Assembly (NCBI RefSeq): GCF_028867935.1
Contig: NZ_JAPQNS010000010.1
Location: 1-64,000, forward strand
Reading direction: 5' to 3'
DNA from: Flavobacterium sp. SUN052
Lineage (GTDB): Bacteria; Bacteroidota; Bacteroidia; Flavobacteriales; Flavobacteriaceae
DNA length: 64,000 bases
The position numbers and the translations under genes are program-made. Shown here in pieces: positions 25,140 to 34,563 of this stretch; the stretch's first letter is position 1; the number at the start of each line of letters is the position of its first letter. Under the pieces are notes generated by a model, which did no database searches, was not told the DNA's origin, and saw only the letters and a list, made by a program, of their open reading frames with translations.

Positions 25140-25583
25140 ATGCAACTTACTGGCTCCCACATTCTAAACGCCCCCGTGTCCAAAATATGGGCTATGTTAA
25201 TGGATACCGATACCTTAACCCGTGTAGTACCGGGCGTATCGAGGCTTGAAAAAACGGCAGAAAACGAATACAACGCCATCGCCGACATCAAACTTGGCCC
25301 TGTTAGTGGGTCGTTTTCCGGCACGCTGGCGCTGGGCAATATTCGGGAAAACGAAGGCTATACCCTGCACGTGAAACAGAATAGCAAAATTGGCAACGCC
25401 GACGCCATTGTCAAAATCGCGCTAAAGTCTATTGACGACGCGCAAACTGAAATCTCATTTGATGGTGACGCCCGACTGTCGGGCTTACTGGCTCGCACCG
25501 GTAACCGGGTTATTTCGGGTGTAGCAACAACCTTAACCAAACAGTTCTTCAACAACTTCGAAGCAGAACTGAATAACGGGTAA
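25140..25583 (+). CDS. coxG: CoxG-like SRPBCC protein
   Basis: 147 aa of the CoxG/SRPBCC lipid-binding fold: GSHILNAPVSKIWAMLMDTDTL, then VVPGVSRLEKTAENEYNA, the PVSGSFSGTL and GNRVISGVATTL stretches. In carboxydotrophs CoxG may help anchor or mature CO dehydrogenase at the membrane. Here it is the first gene of the molybdenum hydroxylase locus, 56 bases ahead of coxS. The C-terminal membrane tail of Oligotropha CoxG is absent. Exact role unknown. Confidence 0.85.
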   Translation: MQLTGSHILNAPVSKIWAMLMDTDTLTRVVPGVSRLEKTAENEYNAIADIKLGPVSGSFSGTLALGNIRENEGYTLHVKQNSKIGNADAIVKIALKSIDDAQTEISFDGDARLSGLLARTGNRVISGVATTLTKQFFNNFEAELNNG

Positions 25584-25639
25584 TGACTAATTAGTAGCCA
25601 TTGTTCATCCTGCATTACTTATTCAAACCCTATTAACGT

Positions 25640-26209
25640 ATGCAAATTAACCTCACAGTAAACGGGAAAGCCCGCAAAGCAGAGGTAGAAGACCGCACGC
25701 TGCTGGTCTATTATCTCCGCGAAAAACTTGGTTTAACCGGGGCTCACGTCGCCTGCGATACGTCGTCATGCGGTGCCTGCACAGTTCATGTTGATGGCAA
25801 GGCTGTAAAATCATGCACGCTGCTTGCTGCTCAGGCCGACGGTTGCGAGGTAACAACCATCGAAGGCCTGGCCATTCAGGAGAGTCCAACCACAATCCAA
25901 CTGCATCCCCTCCAGGAAGGCTTCAAGGAATGTCACGGGTTGCAATGCGGTTTTTGTACCCCCGGTATGATTATGACTGCTGCCGATTTGCTCAAGACCA
26001 ATCCAAATCCGTCGGAGCAGGAAATTCGTCACGCGCTTGAAGGTAATATTTGCCGCTGTACAGGCTATCACAACATCGTGAGATCCATTCAATGGGCTGC
26101 TACGCACGGCACTAAGCCGGAACCTAATCAACAGGAAGAACCCATAGCGGCTGACGAACACCTGTTTACCAACGACGTATCAACAGGCGAGGTTGTCGAA
26201 ACCCACTGA
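25640..26209 (+). CDS. coxS: 2Fe-2S small subunit of a molybdenum hydroxylase
   Basis: 189 aa. The plant-type 2Fe-2S domain has [15 protein letters not shown] with a further Cys at SCTLL; the second 2Fe-2S domain has [10 protein letters not shown] and [11 protein letters not shown]. These are the conserved eight cysteines of the xanthine oxidase family small subunit. An acidic C-terminal tail follows (about residues 155-189), longer than usual. It carries electrons from the molybdenum site to FAD. coxL begins 16 bases after its stop. Confidence 0.92.
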   Translation: MQINLTVNGKARKAEVEDRTLLVYYLREKLGLTGAHVACDTSSCGACTVHVDGKAVKSCTLLAAQADGCEVTTIEGLAIQESPTTIQLHPLQEGFKECHGLQCGFCTPGMIMTAADLLKTNPNPSEQEIRHALEGNICRCTGYHNIVRSIQWAATHGTKPEPNQQEEPIAADEHLFTNDVSTGEVVETH

Positions 26210-26225
26210 ACCATAACCAACCATC

Positions 26226-28601
26226 ATGAGCAATAAATTCATTGGACAATCCGTAAAGCGCGTTGAAGACAAGCGTTTTATCACGGGCAAAGGCCGCTAT
26301 ACCGACGATATTGTATTGCCGGGAATGCTCCATGCCCATTTTGTACGTAGCCCCTATGCCCACGCCCGCGTGGTGAGCGTTGACACGGCTGAAGCACTGG
26401 CCATCCCCGGCGTGATTGCTGTTTACACCGGCGACGACGTAGCTGAACTCAATGGCGTACCCTGTGGCTGGCAGGTAAACTTCCGCAACGGAGAGACCAT
26501 GCGCGAGCCCAAACACCCGATGCTGATTGCCACGGGTGATACCGCCAAACACGCTGGTGACCCAGTAGCCGTTGTCATTGCCGAAACGAAAGAAATTGCC
26601 GTAGATGCTGCTGAGGCTGTGCAAATTGAGTGGGAAGAATTACCAGCTATTGCCAGCCCCGCCGACGCCCTCAAAGAAGGTGCCCCTAAAGTTCACGATC
26701 AGTATACCGACAACACCGCCTTCGACTGGACGTTTGGTAATCCGATCGAAGAAGTTGATGCGGCTATGGCAACGGCCGCCCATATAACGGAGCTGGAGTT
26801 TGTGAATCAGCGGGTTGTACCTAATGCGATGGAGCCACGGGCTTACATTGGATCTTACGATGAGGTATCGGACAAATACACACTATATACATCCACCCAA
26901 AATCCGCACCTGATCCGTCTATTGATGTGCGCTTTCGTGCTGGGGATTCCCGAGCATAAGGTACGCGTTGTTGGGCCAGACGTAGGCGGTGGTTTCGGAT
27001 CGAAAATCTACCACTATACCGAAGAGGCATTAGTGACCTGGGTATCGAAACAACTCGGGGTACCCGTAAAATGGACGTCTGACCGGTCGGAAGCATTTTT
27101 GATGGATGCTCACGGTCGTGACCACGCTACGAAAGCCGAAATGGGTTTTGATGCCGATGGCAATATCGTTGGCTTGCGGATTAAGACCGTTGCAAACATG
27201 GGGGCCTATCTCTCAACGTTCGCGCCAGCAGTGCCAACATACCTGCACGGAACGCTGTTGCAAGGCCTGTATACCACGCCTAAAATCAACATCGACATGA
27301 CCTGTGTGTTTACGCACACGGTGGCAGTAGATGCGTACCGAGGTGCTGGACGGCCCGAAGCGACTTATTTGCTGGAACGCCTGATGGATTTGGCGGCCCT
27401 TGAAATGGGGAAAGACCCGGCTCAACTTCGTTTCCAGAACTTCATTCCGGCATTCGACGGAGTTACCCAACCGGGTTACCAGACCCAGGTAGCCCTTCAA
27501 TATGATTCGGGTAATTACCACCCGGTGCTGGAACGCGGTCTGGAAATTCTCGGCTATGATGATTTCCGGCAAGCACAAAAAGAAGCTGCTAATAGTGGTA
27601 AACTGCTCGGCGTTGGTTTCTCGACCTACGTAGAGGCTTGTGGTATTGCTCCCTCAGCGGTGGTAGGCTCATTGGGTGCTCGGGCTGGTCTGTACGAATC
27701 TGCACAGGTTCGCGTACAACCCACGGGCAAAGTAAGCGTGTTTACGGGTTCCCACTCGCACGGGCAAGGTCACGAGACCACATTTGTACAGGTAGTGGCC
27801 GATAAGCTGGGCATCCCGATGGAAGACGTTGACCTTGTTCACGGCGACTCCGACACGGTAGCTTTCGGTATGGGTACGTATGGCTCCCGCTCGCTGGCGG
27901 TGGGTGGTTCGGCCATTATGAAGAGCATCGACAAAGTGTTGGAAAAAGGCGCCAAAATTGCCGCTCACAAACTGGAATGCGCCGAGGGCGACCTCGAATA
28001 TGGCGAAGGAAAGTGGACCGTAAAAGGCACCGATAAATCGATTGGTTTTGGCGATATAGCGCTGACGGCATACGTACCGCACGTTTATCCGGCTGGTCTC
28101 GAACCGGGTCTTGACTTCTCCAGTTTCTACGATCCCGCCAACTTTACCTATCCGTTCGGTTGCCACATTGCGGTGGTCGAAGTAGAGAAAGAAACGGGCA
28201 AAACAACGCTGAAGCGCATGATTGCGGTCGATGACGTGGGTAACGTTATCAACCCAATGATTGTAGACGGTCAAATTCACGGTGGGTTGGCGCAGGGAAT
28301 TGGGCAGGCTTTGTTTGAAGGGACGATCTACGACGAAAACGCTCAGTTGACCAATGGGTCGTACATGGATTATGTCATGCCCCGTGCTGATGATCTGCCC
28401 ATGTTCGAAACTGATCGCAAAGTAACGCCTTGTCCGCATAACCCACTGGGTGTGAAAGGAGCGGGTGAAGCTGGTGCCATTGGGTCGACCCCCGCCGTTG
28501 TGAACGCCGTAATCGACGCCCTTTGGAGCGGTGGTCACCAAGTAAAAGACATCCTCATGCCCCTAACCTCAGAGCGCGTTTGGCGGGCGATGAACAACTA
28601 A
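26226..28601 (+). CDS. coxL: Molybdopterin large subunit, form II CoxL-like
   Basis: 791 aa, normal length. The start [20 protein letters not shown] and the central [10 protein letters not shown] are family features. The active-site loop reads AYRGAGRPE (near residue 369), which is the form II motif; true CO dehydrogenases carry AYRCSFR with the Cys that holds copper. The C-terminus has [21 protein letters not shown] with the glutamate (in AGEAGA) that activates water. It should therefore be a cytoplasmic molybdenum hydroxylase acting on some aromatic, aldehyde or heterocyclic compound rather than CO. Confidence 0.92.
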   Translation: MSNKFIGQSVKRVEDKRFITGKGRYTDDIVLPGMLHAHFVRSPYAHARVVSVDTAEALAIPGVIAVYTGDDVAELNGVPCGWQVNFRNGETMREPKHPMLIATGDTAKHAGDPVAVVIAETKEIAVDAAEAVQIEWEELPAIASPADALKEGAPKVHDQYTDNTAFDWTFGNPIEEVDAAMATAAHITELEFVNQRVVPNAMEPRAYIGSYDEVSDKYTLYTSTQNPHLIRLLMCAFVLGIPEHKVRVVGPDVGGGFGSKIYHYTEEALVTWVSKQLGVPVKWTSDRSEAFLMDAHGRDHATKAEMGFDADGNIVGLRIKTVANMGAYLSTFAPAVPTYLHGTLLQGLYTTPKINIDMTCVFTHTVAVDAYRGAGRPEATYLLERLMDLAALEMGKDPAQLRFQNFIPAFDGVTQPGYQTQVALQYDSGNYHPVLERGLEILGYDDFRQAQKEAANSGKLLGVGFSTYVEACGIAPSAVVGSLGARAGLYESAQVRVQPTGKVSVFTGSHSHGQGHETTFVQVVADKLGIPMEDVDLVHGDSDTVAFGMGTYGSRSLAVGGSAIMKSIDKVLEKGAKIAAHKLECAEGDLEYGEGKWTVKGTDKSIGFGDIALTAYVPHVYPAGLEPGLDFSSFYDPANFTYPFGCHIAVVEVEKETGKTTLKRMIAVDDVGNVINPMIVDGQIHGGLAQGIGQALFEGTIYDENAQLTNGSYMDYVMPRADDLPMFETDRKVTPCPHNPLGVKGAGEAGAIGSTPAVVNAVIDALWSGGHQVKDILMPLTSERVWRAMNN

Positions 28602-28604
28602 ACC

Positions 28605-29408
28605 ATGATCACATACCCTTTTCAATATAAAAGAGCCACTAGTATCGCCGAAGCTGTGGCGATGCTGGGCGACGGTGGCAAAGCCCTTTCGGGTGGCCAC
28701 AGCCTGATTCCGTCCATGAAACTCCGCCTGAACGCCCCCGGTACGCTCGTGGACGTAGGCCGAATTGCTGAACTCAAAGGCATCTCGGTTGATGGCAATG
28801 AGCTTGTGATCGGAGCCGGAGCCACACACGGCGACATTGCCACGTCGGATCTGGTAAAGCAGCATGTTCCCATGTTTGCCGAAGGCGCTGCCAATATTGG
28901 CGACCCAGCGGTTCGTAACCGGGGTACCATTGGCGGCTCACTCGCACACGCTGATCCCTCTGCCGACTGGCCCGCTATGGTGCTGGCCGCTGATGCGACC
29001 ATCGTGGTTGAAGGCAGTAACGGGAGCCGTTCGATCAAAGCCAGTGATTTTTTCACCGGCATGTTCGACACGGCGCTGGGTGATGGTGAACTGATTACTC
29101 AGGTCCGCGTGCCAACAGAAGCCGGGGCAAAAATGACCTATCAGAAGTTTGCTCAACCAGCCTCGCGCTATGCCCTGGTGGGCTGTGCCGTTGTGAAGTC
29201 GGCGGATGGTAAAGTTCGGGTGGCCTTTTCGGGTGTATCAGAAACCCCCTTCCGCGATGGTACTGTTGAAGAGCAACTGAACGGTGGCCAGGATGCTGGT
29301 CAGGCGGCCAGTGGGGTGGCCATTCTGTCGGATCACTTTGCCTCCGAGGAATACCGGAAACATTTAGCCAACGTATATCTGAAAAAGGCGCTGGCAGCTG
29401 TTGCCTAA
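28605..29408 (+). CDS. coxM: FAD subunit of the molybdenum hydroxylase
   Basis: 267 aa. The FAD-binding motifs are ALSGGHSLIPSMKLRL and NRGTIGGSLAHADPSAD, as in CoxM and xanthine dehydrogenase medium chains. The C-terminal CO-dehydrogenase flavoprotein domain follows (about residues 170-265). Starts three bases after coxL stop, so translational coupling is likely. Gene order S-L-M is the form II order; form I operons run M-S-L. Confidence 0.93.
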   Translation: MITYPFQYKRATSIAEAVAMLGDGGKALSGGHSLIPSMKLRLNAPGTLVDVGRIAELKGISVDGNELVIGAGATHGDIATSDLVKQHVPMFAEGAANIGDPAVRNRGTIGGSLAHADPSADWPAMVLAADATIVVEGSNGSRSIKASDFFTGMFDTALGDGELITQVRVPTEAGAKMTYQKFAQPASRYALVGCAVVKSADGKVRVAFSGVSETPFRDGTVEEQLNGGQDAGQAASGVAILSDHFASEEYRKHLANVYLKKALAAVA

Positions 29409-29422
29409 ATTGTTAGTAGTGC

Positions 29423-29512
29423 TCATTCGCTTTGCGGTCATTAAATTGCCATTCGTTGCCAAAACAATCAATGACAAATACTGACGGCAAAGCGAATGAC
29501 TATTTAATGACC
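29423..29512. repeat. GTCATT-type intergenic palindrome, copy 3 (coxM-DUF3445 gene)
   Basis: Two arm pairs: 29423-29435 with 29487-29499 (13 bp), and 29436-29446 with 29502-29512 (11 bp). The module at 29424-29442 (cattcgctttgcggtcatt) matches copy 2 at 17 of 19 positions. It lies 14 bases after the coxM stop and ends 10 bases before the next start. It is less perfect than copies 1 and 2. Confidence 0.75.
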
Positions 29513-29522
29513 TTTCTATTGT

Positions 29523-30461
29523 ATGCTTCCTTATTTCCCCTTCGGCAACCACTTCAATGATAAAATCGGTACGGTTTTACTGACCGACACCGAGCCATTG
29601 GTAGATGTTGATTCCCATTACAGGGCTGAGGTTTTATTGAAGCGACAACAACTGACCGAATTACCCGATTACTACGCTCTGGCCCAACCCGGTCACGAGG
29701 TAGCACAGTGGGAAGTGGTGGAACTGGTGTTGCACCACCTCGCTAGGTTCTGGCCGGACTCATTTTCGCTCCAGCAATCGGGTGATGTTTGGCAGTGGGA
29801 AAATCGGTTGCTGGACGAAACGGCTACGTTCACGTTTGACGATTCATCAACCCTGCCAATGATGCCGCTGGATTGGGTTGGAAGACAAATTCAGGAAGAT
29901 TTATTAGTACTGACGGGCAGTGATGCGACCTTGGTAGCGGGGCAGCTTTGCTTTGGTAACGACTGGTCGCTGACGGAGAAAATGGGCTTACCGTTTTGGG
30001 ATATTCACGCGCCGATTACGCCCATTGTAGAGCCGATGATGCGGGCGGCCCAAAAACTAATGGAACGTTTGCCCGTTGGCCGCCCAGTGTGGCGACTAAA
30101 CTGGAGTATCAAAACCACTGACCAGTTAGACATGACCAGCCGCCACAGCGTCGATCTTTCTCAACGATTAGCCAAAAAACTGCCGTTCTTTTCACCAGAA
30201 GCCATCGGTGAGCAACTATACATCCGTATTGAACGCCAGATTCTTAGCCGCCTGCCACGCTCTCAAGCCGTTCTTTTCTCTGTTCATACATACCAAAACC
30301 GGCTCGATCATGAACTGGAGCAAAGACCAGACGCGGCTCAACGTCTGTTAAATGTATTGACCACAGCTCCATCAGCTTTACTTGATTACAAAAGCATTAC
30401 GCCGTTTTTACCCCCTTTAGTGAACTATCTTAACCGTCGGGTGCCGACCCCTGCTTCGTGA
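29523..30461 (+). CDS. DUF3445 / heme-dependent oxidative N-demethylase-like protein
   Basis: 312 aa. The body matches DUF3445, renamed heme-dependent oxidative N-demethylase: CFGNDWSLTEKMGLPFWDIHAP, GRPVWRLNWSI, and LYIRIERQILSRLPRSQAVLFSVHTY. The characterised relatives remove methyl groups from N-methyl compounds with heme and oxygen. The stop TGA overlaps the GTG start of the next gene (an amino acid permease), so the two are translationally coupled. Placed directly after coxM, it suggests the pathway concerns a nitrogen-containing compound. Confidence 0.8.
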   Translation: MLPYFPFGNHFNDKIGTVLLTDTEPLVDVDSHYRAEVLLKRQQLTELPDYYALAQPGHEVAQWEVVELVLHHLARFWPDSFSLQQSGDVWQWENRLLDETATFTFDDSSTLPMMPLDWVGRQIQEDLLVLTGSDATLVAGQLCFGNDWSLTEKMGLPFWDIHAPITPIVEPMMRAAQKLMERLPVGRPVWRLNWSIKTTDQLDMTSRHSVDLSQRLAKKLPFFSPEAIGEQLYIRIERQILSRLPRSQAVLFSVHTYQNRLDHELEQRPDAAQRLLNVLTTAPSALLDYKSITPFLPPLVNYLNRRVPTPAS

Positions 30462-31792
30462 GCCAACTGACGCGTTCGCTGGGGTTACGATCGGCTATCT
30501 TGCTGGTGGTCAGTGCGATGGTCGGGACGGGGGTGTTCAAGAAAGTCGCTCCAATGGCGGCCGAATTACACTCCCCTATGCTGGTTCTGGCGTGTTGGGC
30601 AGTGGCTGGTGTTATTAGCTTGGCCGGTGCGTTGACCAACGCCGAAATGGCGGGTATGTTTCCGCAAGCCGGGGGCGAATACACCTACTACCAACACGTT
30701 TACGGGCGATTATTTGCCTTTCTGTACGGCTGGGGAAGTTTTATGGTCATGAAAACAGCCACCATCGCGGCTCAGGCTTATGTGTTTGGACAATCGCTGA
30801 TTTCGCTGTTTGGTCTAGCGGAAGAGTCGGTGGGGTTGGCAGTGAAGATCGCAGCAACGGGTTTGATTATCGTTTTAAGCTTGCTTAATTACCGGGGATT
30901 GGCCGTTGCCGAAGGAGTTACCCGACTCCTGACAATATTGATGTTTGTGGCCATGCTGGCGGTTGTTGTGCTTGGTTTACATTCAGACTTGGGTAGCTGG
31001 GCCAACCTGACAACGCCCGACACGAGAGCAGTTTCTACTGATGGAAACCTTCTCAATGCATTAGTTTTAGCGTCGTTGGGTGCCTTTTGGGGTTACGAAG
31101 GTTGGAACTACATAGGCTACATGGGCGAAGAAGTAAAGAACCCACAACGAAATCTGCCTCTTGCACTAGGTTTCGGTACGGCGCTCGTTATTGGGTTGTA
31201 CATGTTGCTGAATGCAGTTTATCTGTACGGCCTGCCTATCGACGCGCTTGCCCGGCTCAACAATTCCCCCGATAAAATTGCCGCAGTTGAGGTAGTGCGG
31301 CAAGGGGCAGGTGTAGTAGGGGTTCTGTTTGTATCAGGCCTGATTGTGGTCACGACGTTCAATGCAACCAACGCGACAGTGTTGATGTCAGCGCGCTTAT
31401 TCTACGCTATGGCCCGCGATGGCTTATTTTTTCGGTCGGCAGCCCAGATTCACCCCCGTTACCAAACTCCCTGGGTGGCGGTGTTGCTACAAGGCATCTG
31501 GGCCGTGGTTCTGGTGTGGTCGGGGAGTTTCGATCAATTGACCGATCGGCTGATATTTGCGGCCTTCATTTTTTACGGAGCTACTGCGTTTGGTATTATT
31601 TGGCTCCGATGGCGGCTTCCCAACGCTGAGCGGCCTTTTCGCGTGCCGGGTTACCCGGCTGTGCCGCTTTTGTTCGGCGGTTTTTGTTTGTTTTTAGTTG
31701 TCATAACGCTCATCAATCAACCCGTACAAGCCCTAACCGGTCTGGCATTAATCGCAACTGGCTTACCGTTTTACTGGTTCTGGAAAAAATAG
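30458..31792 (+). CDS. APC-family amino acid/amine permease
   Basis: 444 aa with about twelve membrane helices. It begins LTRSLGLRSAILLVVSAMVGTGVFKK, where GxGIF-like GTGVF marks the APC substrate site, and has the PQAGGEYTYYQHVYGRL second signature. GTG start shares bases with the upstream TGA (GTGA). It probably imports the amino acid or amine processed by the neighbouring oxidoreductases. Substrate cannot be named. Confidence 0.9.
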   Translation: MSQLTRSLGLRSAILLVVSAMVGTGVFKKVAPMAAELHSPMLVLACWAVAGVISLAGALTNAEMAGMFPQAGGEYTYYQHVYGRLFAFLYGWGSFMVMKTATIAAQAYVFGQSLISLFGLAEESVGLAVKIAATGLIIVLSLLNYRGLAVAEGVTRLLTILMFVAMLAVVVLGLHSDLGSWANLTTPDTRAVSTDGNLLNALVLASLGAFWGYEGWNYIGYMGEEVKNPQRNLPLALGFGTALVIGLYMLLNAVYLYGLPIDALARLNNSPDKIAAVEVVRQGAGVVGVLFVSGLIVVTTFNATNATVLMSARLFYAMARDGLFFRSAAQIHPRYQTPWVAVLLQGIWAVVLVWSGSFDQLTDRLIFAAFIFYGATAFGIIWLRWRLPNAERPFRVPGYPAVPLLFGGFCLFLVVITLINQPVQALTGLALIATGLPFYWFWKK

Positions 31793-31797
31793 ATATC

Positions 31798-32724
31798 ATG
31801 CCCAATCATACCCGTGAATCCATTCAGACGCTGCTCGAAAACCAAGGCTACCAAACTGATCCACAGGTTGTCATGTCGGTGTTTCTGGCCATGCAGCTCA
31901 ACAAGCCATTGCTGATCGAAGGGCCAGCCGGGGTAGGCAAAACCGAGATTGCCAAGGTCATGGCTAAGGCACTTAATACCGACCTGATCCGGTTGCAATG
32001 CTATGAGGGTTTAGACGCTAGCCACGCTCTATATGAATGGAACTACCAGCGTCAACTCCTGCACCTAAAAATGCTCGAAGTGGCTGATAAGCAATTGTCT
32101 GGTGATGTGCCAGAAGCGTTGCTGATGCAGCAGGAAGAGACGCTGTTTTCGGATAAGTTTCTGTTGAAACGTCCTTTGTTGCAGGCCATCACGCACCATA
32201 AACCGCCTGTTTTACTTATTGACGAAGTAGACCGGGCTGATGAAGAATTCGAGAGTTTTCTGCTTGAAGTACTATCTGACTGGCAAATTACTATCCCAGA
32301 AATTGGCACCATAAAGGCTACGCACATTCCCTACGTGGTAGTGACGGGAAACCGTGTCCGTGAGTTGTCCGAAGCGCTCCGTCGGCGGTGCTTATACCTC
32401 TGGATCGACTACCCAGACTACGACAAGGAACTAGCCATTGTACTGGAAAAGGTGCCAGCTATTGATGCCCAATTGGCTAAACAGATATGCTCGTTTATGC
32501 AGGCCCTACGCCAGCTCCGGCTCGAAAAAACGCCCGGCATCGCCGAAACGCTCGACTGGGCAATGGCGCTCTCGGCGCTCCACATTGACCATTTAGATCG
32601 AAATCTGGTGGAACAAACCCTCGGTGTGGTGCTTAAAGACTGGAAAGACGTTCGCCAGACGCAACTGTCTTTGAGTGAATTGTATGAGAAAGCTGGGGTA
32701 GTGTCGAAATGGGATAACTTGTAA
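31798..32724 (+). CDS. coxD: CoxD-like MoxR AAA+ ATPase
   Basis: 308 aa. Walker A GPAGVGKTE (near residue 42), Walker B LLIDEVDRADEEFE (near 139) and the sensor VVTGNRVRELSEALRRRC. In Oligotropha the CoxD ATPase works with CoxE to mature the molybdenum-copper site of CO dehydrogenase. Here it should mature the form II enzyme encoded upstream. ATG at 31798 chosen over an in-frame upstream extension that overlaps the permease; the family begins near NHTRESIQTLLENQGY. Five bases after the permease stop. Confidence 0.9.
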   Translation: MPNHTRESIQTLLENQGYQTDPQVVMSVFLAMQLNKPLLIEGPAGVGKTEIAKVMAKALNTDLIRLQCYEGLDASHALYEWNYQRQLLHLKMLEVADKQLSGDVPEALLMQQEETLFSDKFLLKRPLLQAITHHKPPVLLIDEVDRADEEFESFLLEVLSDWQITIPEIGTIKATHIPYVVVTGNRVRELSEALRRRCLYLWIDYPDYDKELAIVLEKVPAIDAQLAKQICSFMQALRQLRLEKTPGIAETLDWAMALSALHIDHLDRNLVEQTLGVVLKDWKDVRQTQLSLSELYEKAGVVSKWDNL

Positions 32725-32775
32725 GGATACCGAGTATTCGCGTTATTGCCTGATGAGGCTCTAACTGTATTTTTT

Positions 32776-33282
32776 ATGACTTTAATTCTGGCAACAGACC
32801 GGCTGGTGATTCGGCAATTAACGCTGGAGGATACATCGTTCGTTATCGAACTGGTCAACAGTCCAGGCTGGTTGCGGTTTATTGGCGATAGAGACATCCA
32901 CACCGACGAGCAAGCCCAAAACTATCTGGAAAACGGACCGATGAAAAGTTATGAACAAAACGGCTTTGGTTTGTATCTGGTGGAGTTGGAAAGCGACAAA
33001 ACACCAATAGGGATGTGTGGGCTGATCAAGCGGGATACGCTGCCCGAGCCAGATATTGGCTTCGCCTTTTTCGATGAATTTATGGGGAAAGGATTCGCCT
33101 TTGAGGCTGCCTGTGCGGTAATGAAACTGGCCACCGATTCACTAAAGTTGCCTACGATTCTAGCTATAACGCTGCCCGACAACGATAGATCGAGAAAACT
33201 ACTGGAGAAAATTGGCCTAAAATTTAGCAGACTTTTTGTGTCTCCGAATACTAATGACGAACTAATGTTGTATAGTACTTGA
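32776..33282 (+). CDS. GNAT-family N-acetyltransferase (RimJ-like)
   Basis: 168 aa. Acetyl-CoA fold of the RimJ/RimL type: ILATDRLVIRQLTLEDTSF at the start, the YLVELESDKTPIGMCGLIKRD beta-alpha block, and PDNDRSRKLLEKIGLKF at the end. It could acetylate a ribosomal protein, an antibiotic or a small amine. It lies between coxD and the threonine-aldolase-like gene, away from usual cox operon members, so it may be part of an insertion. ATG at 32776 starts directly at the fold. Confidence 0.87.
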   Translation: MTLILATDRLVIRQLTLEDTSFVIELVNSPGWLRFIGDRDIHTDEQAQNYLENGPMKSYEQNGFGLYLVELESDKTPIGMCGLIKRDTLPEPDIGFAFFDEFMGKGFAFEAACAVMKLATDSLKLPTILAITLPDNDRSRKLLEKIGLKFSRLFVSPNTNDELMLYST

Positions 33283-33379
33283 GTTGGGGGATTGGTTTTG
33301 CTGCTGCTACTGATTTGTTAATTCTGTCGGATATGAATGAGTAAGGCTACTATAAAATGGTAAAGAAAAATAGAAAAAG

Positions 33380-34561
33380 ATGGCATCTTCCAATAGAAGA
33401 AATTTCCTGAAAACAGCTAGTAGTAGTTTATTGCCTGCTTTTATTCCTTTTGCACAAGCTGAAACATCCGATTTATCGACAAATATAGAGTCGCCGAACT
33501 CTACGCCAATAATTAAATTCTTTGGTGATGGGGAGATGTTTGAACCTGGAGATTACCTGGATGAATTGCAGAAAGCACATGCTGCCACAGCTATCATAAA
33601 AGACCGATATGGGGTGGGTGGTGTAGTGGAAGCGCTGGAGAAAAAATTTACCGAAATTACGGGTATAGAAAAGGCCATTTTTATGCCTAGCGGTACATTG
33701 GCTAATCAATTGGCCATTTCTGTATTGAGCGGAGAAAATACAAAGATTTTTTTGCAGGATACCAGCCATATTTATCGCGATGAAGCTGACTCCGCTCAGT
33801 CAGTGTTTCATAAACGATTGATGCCTCTGGCTAAAGACGCTGCCTACTTTACCGCTCAGGAATTGCAAAATGCCGTAGAAGCCTTAAAAGATGACGAAGT
33901 TTTCAAAACGGGCATTGGAGCGGTGTCGATAGAAAACCCCGTTCGACGGGCTGACGGAAAAGTGGTGCCACTGGATGAAATAAAGAAAATAAGCACTTAC
34001 TGTCGGGCTAATAATATTAAGCTGCATCTAGATGGGGCAAGAATATTTATGGCTTCTGCTTGGACAGGAACTTCTGTAAAAGAATATGCCTCCTATTTTG
34101 ACACAATTTATATCTCATTATATAAATATTTAGGTGCTAGCGGTGGGGCAATACTTTGCGGCCCTGCTGAAGTAATTGATAAAATGACTCACCTGATAAA
34201 AGTGCATGGCGGTTCTATGTATGGAAACTGGACAAACGCAGCAATGGCCCTTTATCGTCTGGAAGGATTTGAATCAAGATTGAAAAATACCATTAAGTTG
34301 TCCACTGAATTATTTAGTGTCTTAAATAAATTACCTGGAGTTCAGATAAAACCTCTCCCTGGTGGCACAAATATTTACACCATGGATTTTCCAAAAGAAA
34401 TCAACGGAAAGAAAATGCAGGAGATATTGAACACAAAATTCAATATTAGAATAGCGCGGCCTGACGTCAAAGGACATGCTCTTTTGACAGTTAATGAAAC
34501 GCTTCTTTATCAGCCCGTTGATTATACTGTTGATGCGTTTAAAAACAGTATGCAAGCCTGA
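33380..34561 (+). CDS. Tat-exported threonine-aldolase-like PLP protein
   Basis: 393 aa. The N-terminus is a twin-arginine signal, SNRRNFLKTASSSLLPAFIP, followed by a beta-eliminating lyase fold of the L-threonine aldolase type: YGVGGVVEALEKKF, MPSGTLANQLAI, HLDGARIFMAS and the PLP Lys in SLYKYLGASGGAI (near 248). Bacterial threonine aldolases are normally cytoplasmic, so export is notable. Codons are visibly AT-richer than the flanking cox genes (many aaa, ata, tta). The next gene starts two bases after its stop, so it may be co-transcribed with coxE. Reaction unproven. Confidence 0.82.
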   Translation: MASSNRRNFLKTASSSLLPAFIPFAQAETSDLSTNIESPNSTPIIKFFGDGEMFEPGDYLDELQKAHAATAIIKDRYGVGGVVEALEKKFTEITGIEKAIFMPSGTLANQLAISVLSGENTKIFLQDTSHIYRDEADSAQSVFHKRLMPLAKDAAYFTAQELQNAVEALKDDEVFKTGIGAVSIENPVRRADGKVVPLDEIKKISTYCRANNIKLHLDGARIFMASAWTGTSVKEYASYFDTIYISLYKYLGASGGAILCGPAEVIDKMTHLIKVHGGSMYGNWTNAAMALYRLEGFESRLKNTIKLSTELFSVLNKLPGVQIKPLPGGTNIYTMDFPKEINGKKMQEILNTKFNIRIARPDVKGHALLTVNETLLYQPVDYTVDAFKNSMQA

Positions 34562-34563
34562 AA

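Noticed and set aside
25583..25620. GTCATT-like fragments after coxG
   Set aside because: Only single, unpaired units (taatgactaatta); not enough for a fifth palindrome.
27669..28541. A 290-codon open frame opposite coxL
   Set aside because: It is a shadow of the high-GC third positions of coxL; its residues are not of any family and it has no promoter.
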